Assembly: GCA_013288015.1 (NCBI GenBank)
Contig: JABDCR010000007.1
Coordinates: forward strand, 1 to 64,000
DNA: 64,000 nt
Source of the DNA: Bacteroidota bacterium
GTDB taxonomy: Bacteria; Bacteroidota; Bacteroidia; B-17B0; Aurantibacillaceae
Direction of reading: 5' to 3'
Each line of letters begins with the position of its first letter. Position 1 is the first letter of the stretch. Under the pieces are notes generated by a model, which searched no databases, was not told where the DNA came from, and worked only from the letters and a program-made list of their open reading frames with translations. A program made the translations under genes and the position numbers. Of the stretch, positions 52,196 through 60,197 are shown piece after piece.

Positions 52196-53884
52196 ATGCT
52201 TGACTCACCCTTACACGAACATCATTTATTAAGATATAAAGTTGACATTGAGGATAAGCCCATGCGCAGCTTTTCTAAAACGGCTATTGTAAGCTTTTTT
52301 GACGAAAGCGATAAAAAAGTGGTTGTATTTAAGTATGGCGTAATTACGAAAGAAGAGATATTTGAAAAAATAAATAAAGGAGAAGACATGAACCTTAATG
52401 GGGCTTATGTATATAATTTCTCGTTAACCGATTACAGGGTTGATAAAGGCTTGGATGATAGTGTGCTTATTACACTAAAAAATTTCTCGGCCAAAAAGGC
52501 CTTTTTTGATTGCGATATTGTAAATGATTTTACCTACACAAATTTTGAAGGCGATAAAGTAGTTTTTGATTCGGCTATTTTTGGAAACGGAACCACCAAT
52601 TTTAGCAACTCGGTTTTTTGTAATGGCGATGTAAGTTTTAAAAAAACAAAATACGGTAGCGGAAGCACCAATTTTCAGAGTGTAAAATTTGGCGATGGCC
52701 TGGTTGTGTTTAACAACACCAATTTTGGTACAGGTAACCTGTCGTTTGTTGATTGTAATTTCAGTAATGGTAATGTTGATTTTAGGAACACGTATTTTGG
52801 CGATGGGCATGTAGATTTTAAGTTTGCCAAGTTTGCCAGCGGCGATTTAAGTTTTGAAAAAGCAGCCTTTGGTAAAGGAAAAAAAGATTTTAAAAATGTT
52901 GAGTTTGGCGGCGGTAAAATAGATTTCAGACGTGTTGAGTTTAACGATGGCGATGTATCGTTTGACGGAGCTGAGTTTGGCGATGGCAAAGTATCTTTTA
53001 GAAGTGCGCGTTTTGGGCATGGCGAAAAATTATTTACCCAGGCCGATTTTGCCAAAGGCGAGGCTCAGTTTGATTTGGTTGAGTTTGGTTCGGGGTCGGT
53101 AAATTTTAATAAAGCTACCGTAACCGATATTTCGTTTAAGGGTTGCGCGCTTAATTGCTATATTGATTTACGTTTTAACACCTGTCGCACGGTTGGTTTA
53201 AGCAACACCATTGTACGCGATATTTTAGATGTAAAACCCGAAGATGAAAAAGTAGTTATTTCGGTTTTTGATATATCGGGCATGCGCATTTTAGGCCGTA
53301 TGTTTATTGATTGGCGTGCTAACAATGTATATGATTTAATTTATCAGCAAACCGAAACCACCCTTTTCCAAAAGGCAGAGCAGTTTAGAATTTTGAAAGA
53401 GAATTTTAGAAACAATGGGCAGTACGAAGATGAAGATGCTGCTTACTTAGAATTTAAACGCTGCGAGGCCAAAGCAAACTTAAACGCCGCTATTGAAAAA
53501 GATAAAAAAAATGCCCTGTGGGCTTATCCTAATTTTTATTTTCAAAAATATGTGTTTGATTATGTGGGCCGTTATGCTACCGACCCAATACGGGTTTTAT
53601 CAAACATGTTTTTGGCCTTTACGGGTTTTAGTTTTATTTACTATTTTATTACTGAATATTTTCCGAGTTTTGGCACGGTGGCCACAACATTACCACCCGA
53701 GTTACAACACATACATAGTTTTGGTAACTGCGTTTACTATAGTGCTATAACCTTTTTTACCATAGGTTATGGTGATTATTTTGCCGAAGGTTACCTAAAG
53801 CCATTTGCCGCCTTTGAAGGCTTTACAGGGGTGTTTTTAATGAGTTATTTTACGGTTGCTTTTGTAAGGAAGATTTTGAGGTAG
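52196..53884 (+). CDS. Potassium-channel protein with fifteen 12-residue repeats (beta-solenoid-like)
   Basis: The 562-aa protein has an N-terminal ~120-residue domain, then fifteen back-to-back repeats of exactly 12 residues (125-304), consensus xxxxFGxGxVxF, for example RNTYFGDGHVDF and DGAEFGDGKVSF. A linker with pentapeptide-like and helical parts follows (~305-460). The C-terminal two TM helices enclose a K+ selectivity filter, FTIGYGD at ~521-527 (Ion_trans_2 type). The repeats probably form a right-handed beta solenoid, related to pentapeptide/Pentapeptide_3 proteins, in the cytoplasm. It may gate a tetrameric channel in response to a ligand or structure. No signal peptide, so the repeats stay inside. 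The next gene starts 1 nt after the stop. Confidence 0.82.
   Translation: MLDSPLHEHHLLRYKVDIEDKPMRSFSKTAIVSFFDESDKKVVVFKYGVITKEEIFEKINKGEDMNLNGAYVYNFSLTDYRVDKGLDDSVLITLKNFSAKKAFFDCDIVNDFTYTNFEGDKVVFDSAIFGNGTTNFSNSVFCNGDVSFKKTKYGSGSTNFQSVKFGDGLVVFNNTNFGTGNLSFVDCNFSNGNVDFRNTYFGDGHVDFKFAKFASGDLSFEKAAFGKGKKDFKNVEFGGGKIDFRRVEFNDGDVSFDGAEFGDGKVSFRSARFGHGEKLFTQADFAKGEAQFDLVEFGSGSVNFNKATVTDISFKGCALNCYIDLRFNTCRTVGLSNTIVRDILDVKPEDEKVVISVFDISGMRILGRMFIDWRANNVYDLIYQQTETTLFQKAEQFRILKENFRNNGQYEDEDAAYLEFKRCEAKANLNAAIEKDKKNALWAYPNFYFQKYVFDYVGRYATDPIRVLSNMFLAFTGFSFIYYFITEYFPSFGTVATTLPPELQHIHSFGNCVYYSAITFFTIGYGDYFAEGYLKPFAAFEGFTGVFLMSYFTVAFVRKILR
52568..53107 (+). repeat. Array of fifteen 36-nt coding repeats (12 aa each)
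   Basis: Translates to DSAIFGNGTTNF, SNSVFCNGDVSF, KKTKYGSGSTNF and so on to DLVEFGSGSVNF. Phe occupies position 12 in all units and position 5 in nearly all, Gly is fixed at 8, with no insertion or deletion across 540 nt. DNA identity between units is moderate, so the array is old and kept by selection on protein. Confidence 0.9.
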
Positions 53885-53885
53885 A

Positions 53886-54224
53886 ATGACAGATAAGAAA
53901 TTAATAAATGCTTGGCAAAAAGCTGCTGTTGACTTAAAATTAAATATACAGACACCTTTTGTTTTAAATAAAATAAACGGTGGAGAAATTAAATGTCTGT
54001 TGCTAATTGAAAATTTTGGCAGTAAAAAAGGAACACTTATTCTTTCTACCGATGACATGGACGACTTCGATGAACCTGAAAAGTACGGTTATTATTGCTC
54101 AGCTTTAAACCCATTTCATTATTCCAAATATAATCGCGACGGTTTTGTAGAGACATTAATTGATTGGGGTTTTTATGGGAAAGAAGATGAAAAGCCAACT
54201 TGGTATAATGGAGTTGTCTATTAG
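53886..54224 (+). CDS. Small protein of unknown function, coupled to the repeat-channel gene
   Basis: A 112-aa acidic, aromatic-rich protein (LLLIENFGSKKGTLILSTDDMDDFDEPEKYGYYCSALNPFHYSKYNRDGFVETLIDWGFYGKEDEKPTW). No signal or TM. It looks like the small immunity-type or SUFU-like proteins seen in polymorphic toxin loci, but I cannot name the family. Its ATG is 1 nt after the channel gene's TAG, so it is translated from the same mRNA and may bind the channel. Confidence 0.65.
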   Translation: MTDKKLINAWQKAAVDLKLNIQTPFVLNKINGGEIKCLLLIENFGSKKGTLILSTDDMDDFDEPEKYGYYCSALNPFHYSKYNRDGFVETLIDWGFYGKEDEKPTWYNGVVY

Positions 54225-54236
54225 ATAAAAAACATA

Positions 54237-54270
54237 CCGCAAAGTACATATATACTTGCCGCATAGTACA
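54237..54270 (+). repeat. Two direct repeats CCGCAWAGTACA, 22 nt apart
   Basis: CCGCAAAGTACA (54237-54248) and CCGCATAGTACA (54259-54270) match at 11 of 12 bases. The 22-nt period is two turns of DNA, so both lie on the same face. They sit just upstream of the -7 element of the winged-helix gene and may be operator sites, or iteron-like. Confidence 0.55.
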
Positions 54271-54290
54271 AGCTAAAAAATAGTGCCAAG

Positions 54291-54298
54291 TAATTTTG
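54291..54298 (+). promoter_or_regulatory. -7 element TAATTTTG of the winged-helix gene
   Basis: TAATTTTG fits TAnnTTTG, 23 nt before ATG 54322 and 20 nt after the second direct repeat. Confidence 0.5.
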
Positions 54299-54321
54299 TA
54301 ATAAATTAAAACCATTACAAA

Positions 54322-54972
54322 ATGAACACAAAAACATCTTTTTATTTAATGCACCGTAGCGAGCAAACTAGTTGGTTACGAGAAAACCACCCCAATGCTT
54401 TTTTGTTGCTAACCATTATTGCCGAACGTGCCCGTTGGAACGAAAAAAACTTAACAGGCGGTTTAAAACCTTTGCAATGTGTACTTGGCACCACCGAAAT
54501 ATTATGGAAAGGTTGTACACGCATGCAATTACGAACAGCCATCAGAACCCTAATACGTAACCATCAAATTGTTACCAAGACAACCAAACGTGGAACCGTT
54601 GTAACCCTTATAAATACTGATATAGTAGAGGTTAATATAAATAAAGTTAACCACAAAATAACCAACCAACAACCATCTGAAGGTGAAAATGCAACCACTA
54701 ACCTAAAAGGTTATAAAAAGATAGAAGGATATAACCTCGACCTCCCTCTTTATTTCTCTAATGATGTTATACATGCTTTAGCTATTGAGTTAAAAAAAGG
54801 TGATGCTGAAACTAAACGCTTAACAGAGGAGTTTGTAAAACACTGCGGGGTTTTAAAAACCACTTACTCTAAAAATGCTGCGTTTGCCCTACAGCGAGAT
54901 TTTAAAGATTATGCAGAAACACATCGAGCAACTGAGCGTCTAGTGCCGTATGGTGTTGTGTATTACAAATAA
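54322..54972 (+). CDS. Orphan winged-helix protein resembling phage/plasmid replication initiators
   Basis: The 216-aa cytoplasmic protein has an N-terminal winged-helix region of the phage replisome-organiser type: LRENHPNAFLLLTIIAERARWN...GGLKPLQCVLGTTEILWKGCTRMQLRTAIRTLIRNHQIVTKTTKRGTVVTLINTDIVEVN. The 'rectifier' motif (gives speed limits: G-x-L-x-x-x-Q followed by helix-turn-helix and a wing with TKTTKRGTVVTLIN) is common in Bacteroidota mobile elements. After a linker comes a helical C-terminal domain (~140-216). No integrase, relaxase or phage gene is near. It may be a remnant or a regulator of its own promoter. Confidence 0.65.
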   Translation: MNTKTSFYLMHRSEQTSWLRENHPNAFLLLTIIAERARWNEKNLTGGLKPLQCVLGTTEILWKGCTRMQLRTAIRTLIRNHQIVTKTTKRGTVVTLINTDIVEVNINKVNHKITNQQPSEGENATTNLKGYKKIEGYNLDLPLYFSNDVIHALAIELKKGDAETKRLTEEFVKHCGVLKTTYSKNAAFALQRDFKDYAETHRATERLVPYGVVYYK

Positions 54973-54980
54973 ACAGCCTT

Positions 54981-55048
54981 GTCATTTAGAACGAGGAACG
55001 ACTGAGAAATCCATTTCCAAACAGATTTCTCCCTCCGGTCGAAATGAC
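54981..55048. repeat. Dispersed inverted repeat, copy A (inverted orientation)
   Basis: A 68-nt element in the gap before the transaldolase gene: GTCATTTAGAACGAGGAACG...CTCCCTCCGGTCGAAATGAC. Its reverse complement aligns with copies B and C. Outer ends GTCATTTNGA/TCGAAATGAC pair, as do the inner GAGAAATC/GATTTCTC. Confidence 0.85.
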
Positions 55049-55143
55049 ATATGTGGCTTGTTTTTTCCTTAATAAGTTGTTGAATTTTAAATGTGGTATA
55101 AAAAAATTAAAAATTACTTTTACCAAAACTTAAAATACAGCAT

Positions 55144-55791
55144 ATGAAATTTTTTATTGATACAGCAAACTTGGCTCAAATTAAAGAAGCGCAAGACATG
55201 GGCGTACTTGATGGCGTAACTACAAACCCATCATTAATGGCTAAAGAGGGCATTAAGGGGCAAAACAATATTTTAAAACACTACGTAGATATTTGTAACA
55301 TAACTACCGGCGATGTAAGTGCTGAGGTTATTGCTACCGATTTTGACGGCATGGTTGCCGAAGGCGAAGCTTTAGCTGCCCTGCACGAACGCATTGTGGT
55401 AAAAATACCAATGATTAAAGAAGGCGTTAAAGCCATTAAATATTTTACCGAAAAAGGCATTAAAACAAATTGCACCTTGGTTTTCTCTGCCGGGCAAGCT
55501 TTATTAGCGGCTAAAGCAGGCGCAACTTATGTGTCTCCGTTTATTGGCAGGTTAGATGATGTTAGCACCGATGGACTTGCGTTAATTGATGATATCAGAT
55601 TGATTTATGATAACTACGGATACGAAACACAAATTTTAGCGGCATCTGTACGCCACCCAATGCACATTATTGAGTGCGCTAAATTAGGTGCCGATGTAGC
55701 TACTTGTCCGTTAAGTGCCATTACAGCTTTATTAAACCACCCCTTAACTACCAGTGGTTTAGCGCAGTTTTTAGCTGACGCTAAGAAGTAA
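55144..55791 (+). CDS. tal: Transaldolase (short, fructose-6-phosphate aldolase-like type)
   Basis: The 215-aa length is that of the short TalC/Tal type. MKFFIDTANLAQIKEAQDMGVLDGVTTNPSLMAKEG is the family start. The Schiff-base Lys lies in VVKIPMIKEGVKAI. GATYVSPFIGRLDDVSTDG and ILAASVRHPMHIIECAKLGADVATCPLSAI complete the barrel. It moves a dihydroxyacetone unit in the pentose phosphate pathway; fructose-6-P aldolase is the alternative activity. It is a single gene flanked on both sides by dispersed repeats. Confidence 0.93.
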   Translation: MKFFIDTANLAQIKEAQDMGVLDGVTTNPSLMAKEGIKGQNNILKHYVDICNITTGDVSAEVIATDFDGMVAEGEALAALHERIVVKIPMIKEGVKAIKYFTEKGIKTNCTLVFSAGQALLAAKAGATYVSPFIGRLDDVSTDGLALIDDIRLIYDNYGYETQILAASVRHPMHIIECAKLGADVATCPLSAITALLNHPLTTSGLAQFLADAKK

Positions 55792-55800
55792 TTTTACGTT

Positions 55801-55896
55801 GTCATTTCGACCGGAGGGAGAAATCTTTATTTGGGTGTATAAGAGAAAAATTGTGCGCAAATAAAGATTTCTCAGTCGTTCCTCCTTCGAAATGAC
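55801..55896. repeat. Dispersed inverted repeat, copy B
   Basis: A 96-nt element between tal and pgk: ends GTCATTTCGA/TCGAAATGAC (10 bp perfect) and an inner stem AGAAATCTTTATTT/AAATAAAGATTTCT (14 bp perfect). Longer than copies A and C because of an extended centre. As RNA it would form a long hairpin, so it may also end transcription of both convergent genes. Confidence 0.9.
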
Positions 55897-55957
55897 AAGC
55901 GTGAATTAAATAACTAAATAATTTTCTTGATTTTTATTTTTGAAGGATAGCCAAAAA

Positions 55958-57151
55958 CTATCCTTCAATTGCTTTTACACCCGGCAAACTTCCTTGCTCA
56001 ATATATTCTAATAAAGCACCACCGCCTGTAGATACATAACTTACTTTGCTGCTTAGGTGATATTTGTTTATTGCTGCAACCGAATCGCCACCGCCAATTA
56101 AACTATAAGCACCCAAAGCAGTAGCTTTTACAATACTTTCGGCAACGGCTTTAGTGCCGGCTTCAAAATTGCTCATTTCAAAAACACCCATAGGGCCGTT
56201 CCATAAAATGGTTTTAGAGTTTTTTATAACCTCGCTAAATTGTTTTATAGATTCAGCACCAATGTCTAAACCCATCCATCCATCAGGAATTGAATTGATA
56301 GCACATTGTTTATGGTTGGCATCGTTAGCAAAATTATCTGCAATAACAGCATCGGTAGGTAAATGCAATTGCACGCCTTTTTGTTTGGCTTTGGTTAAAA
56401 GTTCTTTAGCGGTTTCTAATCTATCATCTTCGCAAAGCGATTTACCAATAGTGCCGCCCATTGCTTTTACAAATGTAAATGCCATACCACCACCAATAAT
56501 AATGTGCTGTGCACGACTCATTAATTGCTCAATAATTAAAATTTTGTCGGATACTTTTGCACCACCTATAATGGCTGTAAAAGGTTTTTCCGAATTGTGT
56601 AACACTTTGCTAATGCTGGCAACCTCACCAGCCATAACGTAACCAAAACATTTATGCACGGCATCAAAATACTTGGCAATAATAGTGGTTGATGCATGTG
56701 CGCGGTGTGCGGTACCAAAAGCATCGTTTACATAAATATCGCCATGCTTGGCCAGTTTTTGCGCAAAGGCTTCATCGCCTTTTTCTTCCTCTTTATAAAA
56801 ACGTAAATTTTCTAACAATAAAACTTCGCCGCTTTTTAAAGCTGCTGACGTTTTAAACGCCTCATCCGATATGCAATCGTTTACAAATTTTACAGGCACA
56901 CCCAATGCAGCCGAAACATTTTTTACAATATGCTGTAAGGAATATTTATTGGTAGGCCCATCTTTCGGTCTACCCAAGTGCGACATTAAAACTATGCTGC
57001 CACCATCTTTCAATATTTTTTTAAGGGTTGGTATAGCTGCGTTTATACGGGTTTCATCCGTTACTTCAAAAGCATCGTTTAAAGGCACGTTAAAATCAAC
57101 ACGAATAACGGCACGCTTGTTTGCAAAATTTATTGAGTCAACTGTTTTCAT
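55958..57151 (-). CDS. pgk: Phosphoglycerate kinase
   Basis: The 397-aa protein shows [10 protein letters not shown] near the N-terminus, [78 protein letters not shown] and the C-terminal nucleotide loop [12 protein letters not shown]...[22 protein letters not shown]. It makes ATP from 1,3-bisphosphoglycerate in glycolysis. Single gene on the minus strand, with a dispersed repeat on each side. Confidence 0.97.
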   Translation of the reverse strand: MKTVDSINFANKRAVIRVDFNVPLNDAFEVTDETRINAAIPTLKKILKDGGSIVLMSHLGRPKDGPTNKYSLQHIVKNVSAALGVPVKFVNDCISDEAFKTSAALKSGEVLLLENLRFYKEEEKGDEAFAQKLAKHGDIYVNDAFGTAHRAHASTTIIAKYFDAVHKCFGYVMAGEVASISKVLHNSEKPFTAIIGGAKVSDKILIIEQLMSRAQHIIIGGGMAFTFVKAMGGTIGKSLCEDDRLETAKELLTKAKQKGVQLHLPTDAVIADNFANDANHKQCAINSIPDGWMGLDIGAESIKQFSEVIKNSKTILWNGPMGVFEMSNFEAGTKAVAESIVKATALGAYSLIGGGDSVAAINKYHLSSKVSYVSTGGGALLEYIEQGSLPGVKAIEG

Positions 57152-57179
57152 ATTTTACTTGTGATTTTTAGTACTCCTT

Positions 57180-57247
57180 GTCATTTCGACTGTAGGGAGA
57201 AATCCGTTTCTAAACAGATTTCTCAGTCGTTCCTCCTTCGAAATGAC
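57180..57247. repeat. Dispersed inverted repeat, copy C
   Basis: A 68-nt element between pgk and dut: GTCATTTCGACTGTAGGGAGAAATCC...CTCAGTCGTTCCTCCTTCGAAATGAC. Outer ends pair perfectly over 10 bp. Same orientation as copy B; its right end (TCTCAGTCGTTCCTCCTTCGAAATGAC) is the same as in B. Confidence 0.9.
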
Positions 57248-57278
57248 AGAAGAGGTTATTTTTTTATTTTAAACATTT

Positions 57279-57716
57279 CTATTTTTTTCCGGTACTGCCA
57301 AAGCCACCTTCGCCGCGTACACTTTCTTCAAGGCTTTCAACGGTTTTCCATTCCACGTTTTCGTGTTTAGCAATAACCATTTGCGCAATGCGCTCACCAT
57401 CGTTTATTATAAACGTGTCGTTTGATAGGTTAACCAGTATAACTTTTATTTCTCCACGGTAATCGGCATCAATAGTGCCGGGTGAGTTTAAAACCGTTAC
57501 CCCGTTTTTAAATGCCAAACCACTACGCGGACGAATTTGTGCCTCATAACCCGCAGGCAATTCAATAAACAAAGCCGTAGGCACTAAGGCACGTTGCAGA
57601 GGTTTTAATTCAATGGGTGCGGCAAGTTCGGCACGTAAATCCATGCCGGCACTTTGGTTGGTAGCATAACTTGGTAAAGCATGCTTGCTTTTATTTACAA
57701 TTTTAACTGATAGCAT
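57279..57716 (-). CDS. dut: Deoxyuridine 5'-triphosphate nucleotidohydrolase (dUTPase)
   Basis: The 145-aa trimeric-type dUTPase has all five motifs: AGMDLRAEL (1), [28 protein letters not shown] (2 and 3), [11 protein letters not shown] (4), and [12 protein letters not shown] (5). It cleaves dUTP to dUMP and pyrophosphate, keeping uracil out of DNA and feeding dTMP synthesis. Its first 14 nt overlap the end of the flippase gene, so the two are coupled. Confidence 0.97.
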   Translation of the reverse strand: MLSVKIVNKSKHALPSYATNQSAGMDLRAELAAPIELKPLQRALVPTALFIELPAGYEAQIRPRSGLAFKNGVTVLNSPGTIDADYRGEIKVILVNLSNDTFIINDGERIAQMVIAKHENVEWKTVESLEESVRGEGGFGSTGKK

Positions 57717-59217
57717 TTAACTGTTTTAGGTTTGGAAGCTCGAATTTAATAAACAACCAACAATAAATTGCGAGCAATATATTATTTAAAATTAATTCTG
57801 TAAACACCGATACATGTCCTTGCCATATAAGCGACACAAAATAAAACACCAAGGCAAACCCGAAAAAGAAAACAAAGCTGCGCAGGTTATAATTTGTTTT
57901 GTAATATTTTTGTGATAGAAAATACGATACCACCATCATACTGGCATACGATATAAGTGTTGCCCAAGCCGATGCCGCATAACTGTATTTAGGGATAAAC
58001 ATAAAATTTATAAGCAATGTAATGGTAGCCCCAAATATGGTTATATAGGCGCCAAACCTTGTTTGTCCGGTTAGTTTGTACCAAACCGATAGGTTAAAAT
58101 AAATGCCCAAGCATAAATTAGCCAACAATAAAATAGGCACTACAAATAAACCCGCCCAATAATTTTCGCTCACAAAATATTTTATCCAACTCATGTTCAT
58201 CATCGTTCCTAAAAACAAAAAGGAACAAAAAATGACAAAATACTTCATCACCAAAGCATTTAATTTCCGGGAGTCTTCGCTTTTTGCATGATTAAAAAAG
58301 AAAGGCTCGGCCGCAAACTTAAAAGCTTGTATAAAAATGGTCATTAGGATGGAGATTTTGTAACAGGCACCATACACGCCCAAATCATGCATGCCAATAT
58401 CGGCAGGCAATAATTTTTTTAAAATAATGCGGTCAAAGGTTTCATTAATCATGCCGGCTAAACCAACCACCAACAAAGGCAAGGCGTATTTTAGCATTTG
58501 CAGCCACAAGGCTTTATCAAACGTAAACGTAAAGCCCATAAACTCTTTAGTAAGCAAAAGCAAACTAAAAATGTTAGCAATTAGGTTGGCTAAAAAAGCA
58601 TAACCAATGCCTATTTGCGGGTTATATAAACTACCCAGGGTAGATGTTGTTTGGTTGGCTAAATCATTCTCGTACGCATTTTTGCAGAAGTGAATAAAGA
58701 AAATATTTACACCAATGTTTACTAAAATATTGGCAATTTTAATAAAGGCAAATTTCATGGCTTTTTGTTCGGCACGCAAACGTGCAAAGGGTATAGCCAT
58801 AATAGCATCGGTAGCAATAATCAGCACCATCCATTGTATAAAGTTTACGTTATTGGCGTAATTAAGTTCAGCCGCAATAAAGTTTGAAGACACCAAGCCA
58901 ATTAAAAGAAACAGCGTTGATGTGCTTATTAAAGAAATAAGTGCGGTGCTATAAACCACATGCTTGTTTTCGTTTTTATTTACAAAATTGAAAAAAGCGG
59001 TTTCCATGCCGTACGTAAGAATTACATTTAGGAAAGAGATGTAAGCGTATATCTCCGTATTTATACCAAAATCTGCCGGGTTAGTAAACTTGTAAGTGAA
59101 GAAGGGAACCAGCCAGTAATTTAAAAACCTTGGCAAAATGGTGCTTAAACCATATACCGCAGTTTGTGATGCTAGTTTTTTTAACGGATTTGCCAATGCT
59201 AAAATTTGTACCCTCAA
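57703..59217 (-). CDS. Polysaccharide/oligosaccharide flippase (Wzx-like, MOP superfamily)
   Basis: The 504-aa integral membrane protein has ~14 predicted TM helices. It starts [33 protein letters not shown], the usual opening of Bacteroidota Polysacc_synt proteins, and contains [61 protein letters not shown]. It would flip lipid-linked sugar units across the inner membrane. There is no ATG near the start; TTG 59217 or TTG at ~59196 is used. It overlaps dut by 14 nt. No glycosyltransferase cluster is adjacent. Confidence 0.9.
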   Translation of the reverse strand: MRVQILALANPLKKLASQTAVYGLSTILPRFLNYWLVPFFTYKFTNPADFGINTEIYAYISFLNVILTYGMETAFFNFVNKNENKHVVYSTALISLISTSTLFLLIGLVSSNFIAAELNYANNVNFIQWMVLIIATDAIMAIPFARLRAEQKAMKFAFIKIANILVNIGVNIFFIHFCKNAYENDLANQTTSTLGSLYNPQIGIGYAFLANLIANIFSLLLLTKEFMGFTFTFDKALWLQMLKYALPLLVVGLAGMINETFDRIILKKLLPADIGMHDLGVYGACYKISILMTIFIQAFKFAAEPFFFNHAKSEDSRKLNALVMKYFVIFCSFLFLGTMMNMSWIKYFVSENYWAGLFVVPILLLANLCLGIYFNLSVWYKLTGQTRFGAYITIFGATITLLINFMFIPKYSYAASAWATLISYASMMVVSYFLSQKYYKTNYNLRSFVFFFGFALVFYFVSLIWQGHVSVFTELILNNILLAIYCWLFIKFELPNLKQLNAIS

Positions 59218-59251
59218 ATGTAAGGCTTATTTTACAAGATAAAATTTTAGA

Positions 59252-59259
59252 TACATTTG
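59252..59259 (+). promoter_or_regulatory. -7 element TACATTTG of barrel paralogue 1
   Basis: TTTTAGATACATTTGTA lies 21 nt before ATG 59280. The same sequence precedes paralogue 2, so the promoter was duplicated with the gene. Confidence 0.6.
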
Positions 59260-59279
59260 TATTTCAACACATTTTACCC

Positions 59280-60161
59280 ATGAAAAATATTTTTACCGGG
59301 CTTGCTTTTTTCCTGTTTTTTGTTTTTACCCACAGCTGTTTACAGGCGCAGTACGATACTATTAAGTACGTTAACGGCACCAGACAAGCTGTAAAAATTA
59401 TAGAAGTAACTAAAAAAGTAATTAAGTTTAAAAACCCGAAAGATACAATGGGGCCAACTTTTGTGGTTAACATCAAAAATATTGAGCAATTTATTTTGAA
59501 GGGAGGTTGCGTTGATTTAAAAACAGAAGGTTATTTAAATTGTGTAAAAGACCCCGCTTTTGGCATTATTAAAAGCGAAGATTTTACTAAAAATATTTTT
59601 AGTATAGATGCGTTTCAGTTAACAAACTCTCATTTACAAGTATCGTACGAGCATATTTTTAAAAGCAGAACATTTGGCATTATGGGCTTTTATAATCAAG
59701 GTTTTTTAAGCGGAAAGGATTCTTTAACCTATAACCGACTCGAATGTAAAATAAATGGAAGTGCTTATTATAAAAACAACTATGGCGGACTGGATTTTAA
59801 ATTTTATCCTTACGTGCATAAAAAAAATACATTTTGGGTTGCTTTGGGTATAGAAAGTGGCAGGGCAACAAACATGAATATTGATTATCATTCTAAAACG
59901 GCGGCTTATCAGTATGGAGCAATGTACTATACCGATTTGCGAAACCCTTTTGCTTACTACGAAAATAAATTATACCTGGGATACCATGTTAATGCCGGGT
60001 TTTTATATAGAATAAATAAGCATTTTATTTGTCAGGGAAGCGTTTCGGTAGGGGTAAGTCAGTTTGGTAAAGACCCAGATCCTAACCCTCTGGTTAAAAG
60101 CCCTAATTATGCTTATTATTTAAAAGCTAATTTAGGTGTACTATTAGGATACGCTTTTTAA
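59280..60161 (+). CDS. Secreted barrel-like protein, tandem paralogue 1
   Basis: The track's start at 59130 lies inside the opposite gene; ATG 59280 gives MKNIFTGLAFFLFFVFTHSCLQAQ, a signal peptide, and 293 aa. The first ~75 mature residues (YDTIKYVNGTRQAVKIIEVTKKVIKFKNPKDTMGPTFVVNIKNIEQFIL) form a small beta domain seen in many Bacteroidota proteins. The rest has barrel-like strands (FGIMGFYNQGF, YGGLDFKFYPYVHKKNTFWVALGIESGRA, LYLGYHVNAGFLYRINKHFICQGSVSVGVSQF, YYLKANLGVLLGYAF), ending on Phe as outer-membrane proteins do. Function unknown. Confidence 0.75.
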   Translation: MKNIFTGLAFFLFFVFTHSCLQAQYDTIKYVNGTRQAVKIIEVTKKVIKFKNPKDTMGPTFVVNIKNIEQFILKGGCVDLKTEGYLNCVKDPAFGIIKSEDFTKNIFSIDAFQLTNSHLQVSYEHIFKSRTFGIMGFYNQGFLSGKDSLTYNRLECKINGSAYYKNNYGGLDFKFYPYVHKKNTFWVALGIESGRATNMNIDYHSKTAAYQYGAMYYTDLRNPFAYYENKLYLGYHVNAGFLYRINKHFICQGSVSVGVSQFGKDPDPNPLVKSPNYAYYLKANLGVLLGYAF

Positions 60162-60169
60162 ATTTTAGA

Positions 60170-60177
60170 TACATTTG
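60170..60177 (+). promoter_or_regulatory. -7 element TACATTTG of barrel paralogue 2
   Basis: Identical core AATTTTAGATACATTTGTA to the promoter at 59252, 20 nt before ATG 60198. Confidence 0.6.
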
Positions 60178-60197
60178 TACTCCGACACATTTTACCC

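Noticed and set aside
52568-53107. CRISPR-like or DNA-level satellite array (36-nt period)
   Set aside because: The period is a coding one; the reading frame is intact and units differ at DNA level.
59130-59279. N-terminal extension of barrel paralogue 1
   Set aside because: Lies within the flippase gene on the other strand; the ATG at 59280 begins a clean signal peptide and follows a promoter shared with paralogue 2.
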